From an uncultured Ruminococcus sp. (GTDB lineage Bacteria > Bacillota > Clostridia > Oscillospirales > Acutalibacteraceae), in NCBI GenBank assembly GCA_902767175.1, contig CACXGH010000130.1, positions 1-5,245 on the forward strand: a stretch of DNA of 5,245 nucleotides, in the 5' to 3' direction. Position numbers and translations under genes: made by a program. A model generated the notes under the pieces. That model saw only the letters and a list, made by a program, of their open reading frames with translations, was not told the origin of the DNA and searched no databases. Below, in pieces: positions 1-5,245 of the stretch. Position 1 is the stretch's first letter. The number at the start of each line of letters is the position of its first letter.

Positions 1-1
1 A

Positions 2-484
2 CTGCTCGCTAAGCAGAGCAAAAAGGGCTTCACACTCGTTGAGCTCGTAGTTGTTATCGCTATCCTCGGTATCCTCGCAGCTATCGCAATCCCGGCTGTT
101 ATCGGTATCATCAACAGCGCTAACGAATCACAGGCAAAGACAGACGCTGCAACAATCGACGCAGCAGCTAAGGACTACTATGCAGAGCTCGTTGCAGGTA
201 CAATCAACGATCAGGCTCCCGGCAAGATCACAACAGCTACTGAGAAGGCTCTCCTTCCCAAGGCTGCAGACGGCACATCAGCAAGAAAGACTGCAGCTCT
301 CAAGTGCACACTCCAGGGCGCTATGGAATATGCAGGTGTAACACAGCTTTCAAACAAGCTTGGTGACTTCACATACGATAAGGAAGGCACAATCTTCGCT
401 ACTGTTGATAAGTCCCGTACAGCTGTTGCTCAGGCAAAGAAGCTTACAGCTGCTACAACTTTCAGTGACCTCGGTTACAAATAA
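2..484 (+). CDS. pilA: Type IV major-pilin-like prepilin, 5' end cut off
   Basis: The visible 160 codons encode a type IV pilin, the subunit of the pilus fibre. The start codon lies left of the window, so only the last nine leader residues (LLAKQSKKG) are seen. Prepilin peptidase should cut after G9 (codon 26-28), leaving a mature protein of 151 residues starting FTLVE. Glu5 of the mature protein (codon 41-43) is the family's conserved residue for methylation and assembly. A hydrophobic helix (VVVIAILGILAAIAIPAV) follows, then an amphipathic extension (ANESQAKTDAATIDAAAKDYY) and a small C-terminal domain rich in Ala, Thr and Lys with a single Cys (residue 102), so no intramolecular disulfide is possible. 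Isoleucine is encoded only by ATC, and Lys mostly by AAG, which suggests high expression. Pseudopilins share the same N-terminus, but the codon bias and the dedicated terminator favour a major pilin. Ruminococcus albus has related pilins (CbpC/GP25) linked to cellulose adhesion; whether this one does the same is unknown. Confidence 0.93.
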   Translation: MLAKQSKKGFTLVELVVVIAILGILAAIAIPAVIGIINSANESQAKTDAATIDAAAKDYYAELVAGTINDQAPGKITTATEKALLPKAADGTSARKTAALKCTLQGAMEYAGVTQLSNKLGDFTYDKEGTIFATVDKSRTAVAQAKKLTAATTFSDLGYK

Positions 485-511
485 TTAAGGTCTCTGGTTT
501 CAGAACTACAT

Positions 512-554
512 AAACAAAAGCCCGAAAAGAAATTTTCGGGCTTTTGTTTTTTTT
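512..554 (+). terminator. Strong intrinsic terminator after the pilin gene
   Basis: A perfect 17-bp stem pairs 512-528 with 533-549 around a GAAA loop (529-532). The core is AAAAGCCCGAAAA paired with TTTTCGGGCTTTT, and the T tract runs 547-554. It begins 28 bases after the pilin stop. The A-rich left arm gives a T-rich tail on the other strand too, so it could work in both directions. It should separate abundant pilin mRNA from the machinery operon. Confidence 0.95.
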
Positions 555-690
555 ACCAATAACGAAACGAAATGCCCGTTCTGTTTTGTTTGACTTTGCT
601 TTTTAAAAGGTATATTTGCATAAATATAAAGCCAAAAAACTAACTTAATGCACAAATAATAATCTTTTATAAATTAATTTAAAATAATTA

Positions 691-719
691 TTGAAATATG
701 TGTTTTTTTGTGATAAAAT
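691..719 (+). promoter_or_regulatory. Predicted sigma-A-type promoter of the assembly operon
   Basis: A TTGAAA -35 hexamer (691-696) is followed by an exact 17-base spacer and TAAAAT as the -10 (714-719). An extended -10 TGA sits directly in front (711-713). Transcription would start near 726, giving a leader of about 108 nt before the ATG at 834. This is the best promoter match in the intergenic region. AT-rich DNA makes chance matches common, but correct spacing plus the TGN element raises confidence. Confidence 0.7.
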
Positions 720-736
720 AACAAAAAGGATATTAT

Positions 737-806
737 AACCGTTAGTATGTTTGTATATTGCACAGCAAAAACGGTTTGATATTTGCCGGATGTACAACCT
801 GAACCG
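737..806 (+). promoter_or_regulatory. Possible mutually exclusive stems in the operon leader
   Basis: AACCGTT (737-743) can pair with AACGGTT (770-776). The same middle element, CGGTT (772-776), can instead pair with AACCG (802-806), which is followed by AAAAATTTTT (807-816). A GGATGTACAACC near-palindrome (788-799) lies in between. The arrangement resembles a switch or attenuator, but the stems are only 5 to 7 bp and no known riboswitch consensus is recognised, including the c-di-GMP classes. Confidence 0.25.
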
Positions 807-833
807 AAAAATTTTTAAGAGTGTGGTGTATTT

Positions 834-2696
834 ATGAAAAGTGTAGCAACTGTAATGCAGTTGACACGCAGCCTGCTTATCCTTACTCCCGCCGAGTACG
901 ATAAGCCGGAAGGCGGTCTTGCCGGAAAAAGAAAGGGTGGCGGAATGCCCACCAATTTCAGCGTACCTCAGATATTTGAACTTAATGAATCGCTGAAGGA
1001 TCATCCCTATGAAAAATCAGAGGAGCTTGCTGCTTTTGTAAAGCGCTGTGCCGAGAGCGTCGGTATGCAGCTCGGTGATATCTTCCTTTGCATCGAGGAT
1101 GAAGATATCCTTATAACAAAGGAATATAAGCACCATGTTGAGCAGAAGGATAAGCTCCTTCTTACTTATGCCCGTGTTGAGGCTGAGGCTGTTCTTCATC
1201 AGGAAGTGGAAAAGTATACTATCCTGAACTTTGAGTACGGTCAGCAGTACGGCAAAGCAAATAAGACAGAGGATGTTTCTGCGTCTCTGTTCGCAATGAA
1301 TACCGCTATGCTTACAGATATCCGTGCAAACTTCGCATCTGCCGGTCTTAAGCTTGTAAAGGTAACACCGCCTATTGCAGGTATGCTCTATACCGCAAAG
1401 GCAGACCTTAACTCCGCAACAAGAGCCATTGCTGTTATCAGTATGGACTTCGCCGCTACAAGACTTGTTGTTCTCCATAACGGTGCTCCTGTTTTTCAGC
1501 AGTCCTTCTCAAGTGTTCTCGAAGATATCGCAGAAATGCTTATGCTTGAGTTCGGTATCAGCAAGCTCGGCGCTATCGACCTTATCCGTCAGGAGGGTCT
1601 CGGCGTATGTAATAAGTGCAACAATGCCCAGACAAGAAAGCAGACAATGGCAATGCTCGAGAATGCCGCAGGCGAGATCGTAAGAAACCTGAGAATGGTT
1701 ATCTCCACAATGCGTCTCGACATCGACCTTATCGTTCTTTGCGATGCTCTCGCCAAGATCCCGAACATAGGTCCGTTCTGCCGTCAGGTAGGCCTTACCG
1801 CTCCTATGGAGAAGGTAACGAACCTGTTCTCCGGTCAGTCACAGGCTCCTACGGTTACTTCATCTGCTCAGCAGAAAGGCTTTGAGTCTACCTCCTTTAT
1901 TACTCTTAACGGTATCCTTACAATGCCTATGCCTGAGGCTAACCTCCTTCAGGGCGAGACGAACATTCTCTCCGCTATGGCTAAGGAGAGCGGTAATAAG
2001 CTCGGCAATATCGTTGCCGGCGGACTCGGCTTCATAGCAGCAGTATGGATGATCGCTGTCGGCGGCTGGTGGATAGCTCTCCAGATACAGCAGAACAACG
2101 ATGAAAATACCCTCAAGGATCAGCGCTTTACCTATGCTGAGGATCTTATTGCGAGGGAAAAGAAGTATACCGAGCTTACTCAGAATATGGCTAAGAACCT
2201 TGAGATACTTCCTACGACAAAGTATAAGATGTCAACAATTGTTGACCATATCTATAAGGAGATCGTAGAAAAGACTGTATCTACCGATTCGATCGGTATA
2301 CAGAAGAGCTATAATACAGAGACAGAAAGCGAATTTGTTGTTACGGATATAGAGACTACGGTAAAGACATATGATGACTTCGTATCTCTTAAGGATAAGA
2401 TCGAAGATGCAGGCTTCTTTACGGTGGCTGAAGAGCTTTCTATCTCCAAAGCTGAAAATACTGCAGCAGCAGAGGCAAAGTCTATAGTATATAAGGTTTC
2501 CATGCAAATCGGTGTGACCGAAAAGGGCTTTGAGGATTCCAAACTCACCGAAAAGGAACAGCAGGAACTTAATGACAAGCTCGAGGGCAAGACAACTGCA
2601 CAGACCGATGACAAGTCAGGGTCTAAGACCTCCGGCAGCGAGTCCTCAAAGACCTCACAGGCATCATCTTCGTCCTCCGGTGCTGCCGGCGCATGA
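834..2696 (+). CDS. pilMN: PilM-PilN fusion, T4P alignment protein (GspL-like layout)
   Basis: This 620-residue protein joins two alignment-complex proteins that are usually separate. Residues about 1-335 resemble PilM, the actin-fold cytoplasmic protein; recognisable parts include KLLLTYARVEAEAVLHQEVE (107-126), VISMDFAATRLVVLHNG (201-217) and the following EDIAEMLMLEFGISK. A linker carries EANLL (368-372), reminiscent of PilN's INLLP motif that contacts PilM. One membrane helix follows at about 391-417, then a PilN-like outer region with a helical segment (about 425-480) and an alpha/beta domain (about 485-562). A Ser/Thr/Gly/Ala tail runs from about 588 to the end. The DxG and glycine-rich nucleotide motifs look eroded, and a CNKC pair sits at 259-262. 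An in-frame TAA at 816-818 limits the start to ATG 834, which has a weak ribosome site (AAGAG, 817-821). ATG 945 has a better one (AAGGG) but would remove the first strands of the actin fold. The fusion identity is inferred from layout and motifs. Confidence 0.83.
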   Translation: MKSVATVMQLTRSLLILTPAEYDKPEGGLAGKRKGGGMPTNFSVPQIFELNESLKDHPYEKSEELAAFVKRCAESVGMQLGDIFLCIEDEDILITKEYKHHVEQKDKLLLTYARVEAEAVLHQEVEKYTILNFEYGQQYGKANKTEDVSASLFAMNTAMLTDIRANFASAGLKLVKVTPPIAGMLYTAKADLNSATRAIAVISMDFAATRLVVLHNGAPVFQQSFSSVLEDIAEMLMLEFGISKLGAIDLIRQEGLGVCNKCNNAQTRKQTMAMLENAAGEIVRNLRMVISTMRLDIDLIVLCDALAKIPNIGPFCRQVGLTAPMEKVTNLFSGQSQAPTVTSSAQQKGFESTSFITLNGILTMPMPEANLLQGETNILSAMAKESGNKLGNIVAGGLGFIAAVWMIAVGGWWIALQIQQNNDENTLKDQRFTYAEDLIAREKKYTELTQNMAKNLEILPTTKYKMSTIVDHIYKEIVEKTVSTDSIGIQKSYNTETESEFVVTDIETTVKTYDDFVSLKDKIEDAGFFTVAEELSISKAENTAAAEAKSIVYKVSMQIGVTEKGFEDSKLTEKEQQELNDKLEGKTTAQTDDKSGSKTSGSESSKTSQASSSSSGAAGA

Positions 2697-2774
2697 TGAG
2701 ATAGTGTCGGTAAGCTTTAAAGAACCGGAAATAACAGATCCGGATCAAATTGATTTTGACGGAGGTAAACAATA
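2697..2774 (+). other. 78-nt gap, open in the +1 frame up to the pilO start
   Basis: This gap is longer than the 28-32 nt gaps elsewhere in the operon. In the +1 frame relative to pilMN it has no stop until TAA at 2773-2775, which overlaps the pilO ATG as TAATG. The reading is acidic and protein-like (FKEPEITDPDQIDFDGGKQ). It has no plausible start of its own apart from a GTG at 2704 with no ribosome binding site. It could be a spacer, an old C-terminus lost by frameshift, or a +1 frameshift extension of PilMN. Confidence 0.4.
2761..2765 (+). promoter_or_regulatory. Ribosome binding site of pilO
   Basis: GGAGG lies nine bases before ATG 2775. It is the strongest Shine-Dalgarno sequence in the window and fixes the pilO start. 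Confidence 0.85.
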
Positions 2775-3437
2775 ATGAATAATAAGAAACAGCTTAAAGT
2801 ATCAGGCTTTATTATCGCAATTGCGGCTATTATAGTTTTATCTATTATCTTTCTGATCGCCGTACAGGTTCCGTTCATGCAGAAGTACGATGACTATCAG
2901 ACAAAGCACAATTCCGCTACAAGCAAGATCAACTACTACAATTCCTATCTCAGCAGAGCAAGCGATATCGAGATGAGCATTGCAGCCATGATCGAGGAAT
3001 ATCAGACAAAGAACCCAATACTCTACTCCAACGCTACTACATCTCCTAATGAGATCAGAACCATGCTGAAAAACCTCAAGTATGATATTGACTCTCTCAG
3101 CATCAGCACAGGTGTACAGGACGAACTTGGAAGAATGACGGTTGAGGGCGCAAGACTTCAGTTTACAAGCATCAACTTCAAATTCTCCGGTACAGTAGAT
3201 GACCTCAAGAAGACACTTGACTACCTTGAACTCAAGGCAGGCGGTACATACTACATCAACAGCATGGATATCGAGCCTTACCTCGATGCAGGTGATACAA
3301 CAGAGACAAGCAGTGTGGGCGTTGGCGGATCAGGCACAGCATACGACTTCACTGTTCAGATGGGTCTGTACTACTTCGAGAAGATCGACCTTGATGCTCT
3401 TGCATCATCGTCTTCTTCAGCACAGAGTTCAACCTGA
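2775..3437 (+). CDS. pilO: PilO-like T4P alignment protein
   Basis: This 220-residue bitopic membrane protein matches PilO in size, topology and position after the PilN module. A short Lys-rich cytoplasmic start (NNKKQLK) precedes one membrane helix at about 11-31. A helical, probably coiled-coil stretch follows (about 33-78), then an alpha/beta domain at about 95-202 that fits the PilO ferredoxin-like fold: strand LQFTSINFKFSGT, helix VDDLKKTLDYLEL, strand YYINSMDIEP and a last strand FTVQMGLYYFE. In known systems PilO pairs with PilN through these regions to form the inner-membrane alignment complex; here the partner would be the PilN half of the upstream fusion. The protein ends in a Ser-rich tail (SSSSSAQSST, 211-220), echoing the upstream protein. 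PilO sequences diverge strongly, so the call rests on topology and context more than identity; GspM is the equivalent in type II secretion. Confidence 0.8.
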   Translation: MNNKKQLKVSGFIIAIAAIIVLSIIFLIAVQVPFMQKYDDYQTKHNSATSKINYYNSYLSRASDIEMSIAAMIEEYQTKNPILYSNATTSPNEIRTMLKNLKYDIDSLSISTGVQDELGRMTVEGARLQFTSINFKFSGTVDDLKKTLDYLELKAGGTYYINSMDIEPYLDAGDTTETSSVGVGGSGTAYDFTVQMGLYYFEKIDLDALASSSSSAQSST

Positions 3438-3455
3438 TGTGTTATTAAAATAACT

Positions 3456-3460
3456 AAGGA
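3456..3460 (+). promoter_or_regulatory. Ribosome binding site of pilD
   Basis: AAGGA sits nine bases before ATG 3470, within the 32-nt gap after pilO. It supports this start codon. Confidence 0.75.
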
Positions 3461-3469
3461 CTAATATTT

Positions 3470-4441
3470 ATGCAGCCTTTAAACTATCTGAATACCACAG
3501 GCGGTATAATATGGACTGCCGCCTGTGCCCTGTTCGGCATACTGTTCACATGGCTTTACTACAAAGTTATCAATAAGATACCTGCGTCGTGGCTGTGTGA
3601 CTATAATGAAACTCCTTCGCCTGAACTGCTTTCGGGCAAGCGTGTCAATTTTGCCGGGTCAGGAATATTTATGTCAGTGGCAACTGCTGCCGCACTTATT
3701 CTGTGCAGGCTGCAGTTCAATAAGGGCTATGATATCTATTTCGCAGCCTTTGCCCTGATAGTTATCATTTCATTAATGATAGCGATATGCGATATAAAAT
3801 ATACCATAATACCCGATCAGTTTACCGTTGCGCTTGCAGTGACAGGTCTTGCGATAAGCATATACGATCTGGTAAGAGGCTTTGGTATTCTTCACTCGGC
3901 GTGGTGGTCTCCTGTTGCGGGAGCAGCGCTCGGTGCAGGTGTAATGATACTTATTGACCTCATCGGTATGCTCATCTATAAAAAAGAAGGAATGGGCTTC
4001 GGTGATGTAAAGCTCTTTGCTGCGGTAGGTCTTATTACAGGCTTCCCGGGTACGATATTTGCCTTTATCATTTCTATGATAACTGCAATGATATGCTTCT
4101 GTATAATTATAATAGTCGTTCGTATTCTCGCCCGCAAAGCAGATAAATCAGCAGACGGAAAAACGAATGATATTCATGCACAGACAGACCGCTCATCAGC
4201 CGGATCCGAAGCTGAGACAGCAGAAACAGGAACGACTGGAGTCGTGGAAGCTGCGGCAGATAATACGGAAAATGAACCTGCTGACGGTGAAGAAGAAAAA
4301 GAAGCCGAAAGTGAGGAGCAGGAGAACACAAAAGGCTCTTACCTTGCGTTTGGTCCGTATATTGCATTGGCTTTAATATGCTATCTTGTTTTTTATGACT
4401 TAATATATAACATGGTCGAATTATATCTTAAACTATTTTGA
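3470..4441 (+). CDS. pilD: Prepilin peptidase (A24 family), acidic loop insertion
   Basis: This 323-residue polytopic membrane protein should cut the leader from prepilins such as the one upstream. It has about eight hydrophobic segments. The two aspartates of the A24 family are in place: D108 in AICDIKYTIIPD and D179 in GMGFGDVKL, the hallmark GxGD motif. The last helix opens with YLAFGPYIALAL (291-302), matching the family's FGP motif. Two features are odd. The first hydrophilic loop (about 32-63) is short with a single Cys (C43), so the paired CxxC motifs of bifunctional PilD are absent and N-methylation is doubtful. About 65 residues (roughly 222-288) rich in Glu, Asp, Ala and Thr separate the penultimate helix from the FGP helix, where the family normally has a short loop; it includes DGEEEKEAESEEQE. 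Ile codons are often ATA, unlike the pilin. Peptidase activity is well supported; methyltransferase activity is not. Confidence 0.93.
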   Translation: MQPLNYLNTTGGIIWTAACALFGILFTWLYYKVINKIPASWLCDYNETPSPELLSGKRVNFAGSGIFMSVATAAALILCRLQFNKGYDIYFAAFALIVIISLMIAICDIKYTIIPDQFTVALAVTGLAISIYDLVRGFGILHSAWWSPVAGAALGAGVMILIDLIGMLIYKKEGMGFGDVKLFAAVGLITGFPGTIFAFIISMITAMICFCIIIIVVRILARKADKSADGKTNDIHAQTDRSSAGSEAETAETGTTGVVEAAADNTENEPADGEEEKEAESEEQENTKGSYLAFGPYIALALICYLVFYDLIYNMVELYLKLF

Positions 4442-4455
4442 TGATAATTATTGTT

Positions 4456-4461
4456 AAGGAG
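4456..4461 (+). promoter_or_regulatory. Ribosome binding site of pilB
   Basis: AAGGAG ends eight bases before ATG 4470 in the 28-nt gap after pilD. It fixes the start of the gene that runs off the window. Confidence 0.85.
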
Positions 4462-4469
4462 CTGAAAAC

Positions 4470-5245
4470 ATGAAAGCCGGTAACTTGAAAATCGGACAAA
4501 TATTGATCAATTCGGGAGATATTACAGAGGAACAGCTTGATGAAGTGCTGATGAAGCAGCGGAACTCGGAAACAAAAAAGCGTATAGCTGATATCCTTAT
4601 AGAAGATAAGATCGTTACCGAGCAGCAGGTGTGCAGAGCACTTGAAAAGCAGCTCTTTATGCCCTATGTAGATCTTGATACGATATCAATTCCCGAGGAA
4701 CTCGGCGGTCTTATCCCTGAGGAAATGGCACAGAAGAATATGGTCGTTCCGCTTGAGCAGGACGGTCGATTCCTTACGGTGGCTATCGGTGATCCGCTCA
4801 ATTATAAGGGACTTAAGGATCTGTCTATCATCACAAAGATGAAGATAATGCCTGTTATTGCCGAGCCTTCCAAAATAGCCGCAAAGCTTCGTGAAATTTA
4901 CGCAGCCCAGAAGGCTATCGATGATGCAAAGGAATTCCTTGAGTCAAAAGGCGGCGGCAAGACAAAGGCACAGCTTGAAGCAGAGGAAGCAGCTAAACAG
5001 GATGCTAACGGAAATGACCAGCCTATCATTCGTTTTGTTAATACAATGATAGAAGAGGCTATTGCTTCAAAATGCTCCGATATTCACATCGAGCCTATGG
5101 AAAAATGCCTGAGGATCCGTTTCCGTATCGACGGTAAGCTGCAGATCTATCTTGAAACAGCTCCGGAGCTTATTCCTTCAGTAACATCACGAATCAAGTT
5201 CATAGGCAATATGAACATCGCAGAAAAACGTATACCGCAGGACGG
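4470..5245 (+). CDS. pilB: T4P extension ATPase PilB/GspE family, 3' end cut off
   Basis: The visible 258 residues are the N-terminal half of a secretion ATPase that powers pilin polymerisation from the cytoplasmic face. Residues 1 to about 145 form an MshEN-type domain. Its first 24-residue repeat (7-30, starting KIGQILINSG) and second (38-61, starting RIADILIEDK) align with the c-di-GMP-binding repeats known in MshE. Next come QLFMPYVDLD and a region around PLEQDGRFLTVAIGDPLNYK. A charged linker (about 150-183) leads into the ATPase N2 domain: PIIRFVNTMIEEAIASKCSD, DIHIEP (204-209), RFRIDGKL (217-224) and AEKRIPQDG at the edge. The family length is usually about 550-570 residues, so the Walker A, Asp, Walker B and His boxes lie outside. 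PilB is favoured over the retraction ATPase PilT because PilT lacks the MshEN domain. GspE of type II secretion is the alternative, but the locus favours T4P. Confidence 0.95.
   Translation, partial: MKAGNLKIGQILINSGDITEEQLDEVLMKQRNSETKKRIADILIEDKIVTEQQVCRALEKQLFMPYVDLDTISIPEELGGLIPEEMAQKNMVVPLEQDGRFLTVAIGDPLNYKGLKDLSIITKMKIMPVIAEPSKIAAKLREIYAAQKAIDDAKEFLESKGGGKTKAQLEAEEAAKQDANGNDQPIIRFVNTMIEEAIASKCSDIHIEPMEKCLRIRFRIDGKLQIYLETAPELIPSVTSRIKFIGNMNIAEKRIPQD

Larger units (their letters stand above)
485..833. other. AT-rich intergenic region between pilin and assembly operon
   Basis: This 349-base stretch has no convincing gene. It holds the pilin terminator (512-554), an AT-rich spacer of about 130 bases, a promoter (691-719) and an apparent untranslated leader to the ATG at 834. 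Minus-strand reading frames that enter from the next gene have no ribosome binding site and encode low-complexity Asn/Tyr/Lys-rich sequence from AT-rich DNA, so they are not called. A second, poorer promoter-like pair (TTGACT at 590-595 and TATATT at 611-616) has only a 15-base spacer. Confidence 0.8.

Noticed and set aside
590..616. Second promoter-like pair TTGACT / TATATT
   Set aside because: The spacer is only 15 bases and the pair lies in AT-rich DNA; the 691-719 promoter has ideal spacing and an extended -10.
726..806. c-di-GMP riboswitch (GEMM-I or GEMM-II) in the operon leader
   Set aside because: A GCACAGCAAA stretch (760-769) loosely recalls GEMM-I, but the remaining conserved loops and the tetraloop/receptor are not seen.
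645..1478. Two long minus-strand reading frames (645-1004 and 1017-1478)
   Set aside because: They lie opposite the PilM-like coding region or run into AT-rich intergenic DNA, lack ribosome binding sites and encode no recognisable domain.
2530..2775. Independent 81-codon gene starting at 2530
   Set aside because: Its first two thirds are the shadow of the PilMN C-terminus (Arg/Pro/His-rich from another frame). Only the last 26 codons look protein-like, and these are reported as a junction oddity.
3199..3758. Alternative-frame ORFs inside pilO and pilD
   Set aside because: They are rich in Thr, Ser, His and Arg, typical of shifted frames, and conflict with well-supported genes on the same strand.
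4107..4376. Overlapping reading frames on both strands in the acidic loop of pilD
   Set aside because: They are by-products of the low-complexity GAA/GCA-rich codons; the pilD frame continues correctly into its FGP helix.
1..5245. CRISPR arrays, insertion sequences, tRNA or rRNA genes
   Set aside because: No direct-repeat arrays, transposase motifs, terminal inverted repeats or structural RNA signatures were seen on either strand.

Overview
The window holds part of a Gram-positive type IV pilus (T4P) locus with every gene on the + strand. Moderate GC in the genes, very AT-rich intergenic DNA, AAGGA/GGAGG ribosome binding sites and the protein sequences suggest a clostridial Firmicute, perhaps Ruminococcus-like. 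That taxonomic call is an inference from style, not from a marker gene.

Layout: (1) positions 2-484 are the 3' part of a major-pilin-type gene, cut off at the left edge, closed by a very strong intrinsic terminator at 512-554. (2) 485-833 is an AT-rich intergenic region with a good sigma-70/sigma-A-type promoter (691-719) and a leader of roughly 108 nt containing possible competing stems. (3) From 834 to the right edge runs an apparent assembly-machinery operon: a PilM-PilN fusion (834-2696), a PilO-like protein (2775-3437), a prepilin peptidase (3470-4441) and the N-terminal half of a PilB-type extension ATPase (4470 to beyond the window). Most gaps are about 30 nt; the gap before pilO is 78 nt and stays open in a second reading frame.

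How the parts fit: prepilins carrying the KKG|FTLVE signal would be cleaved by the peptidase, and PilB would power fibre extension. The PilM-PilN fusion and the PilO-like protein would form the inner-membrane alignment platform. The platform gene PilC, and PilT if present, are not in the window and may lie downstream.

This is recognisable T4P machinery rather than an unknown system. Its unusual points are the GspL-like PilM-PilN fusion with eroded nucleotide-binding motifs, Ser-rich outer tails on both alignment proteins, a prepilin peptidase without the usual cysteine motifs but with a long acidic insertion, a degenerate second c-di-GMP half-site in PilB, and an unexplained open +1 frame between pilMN and pilO.
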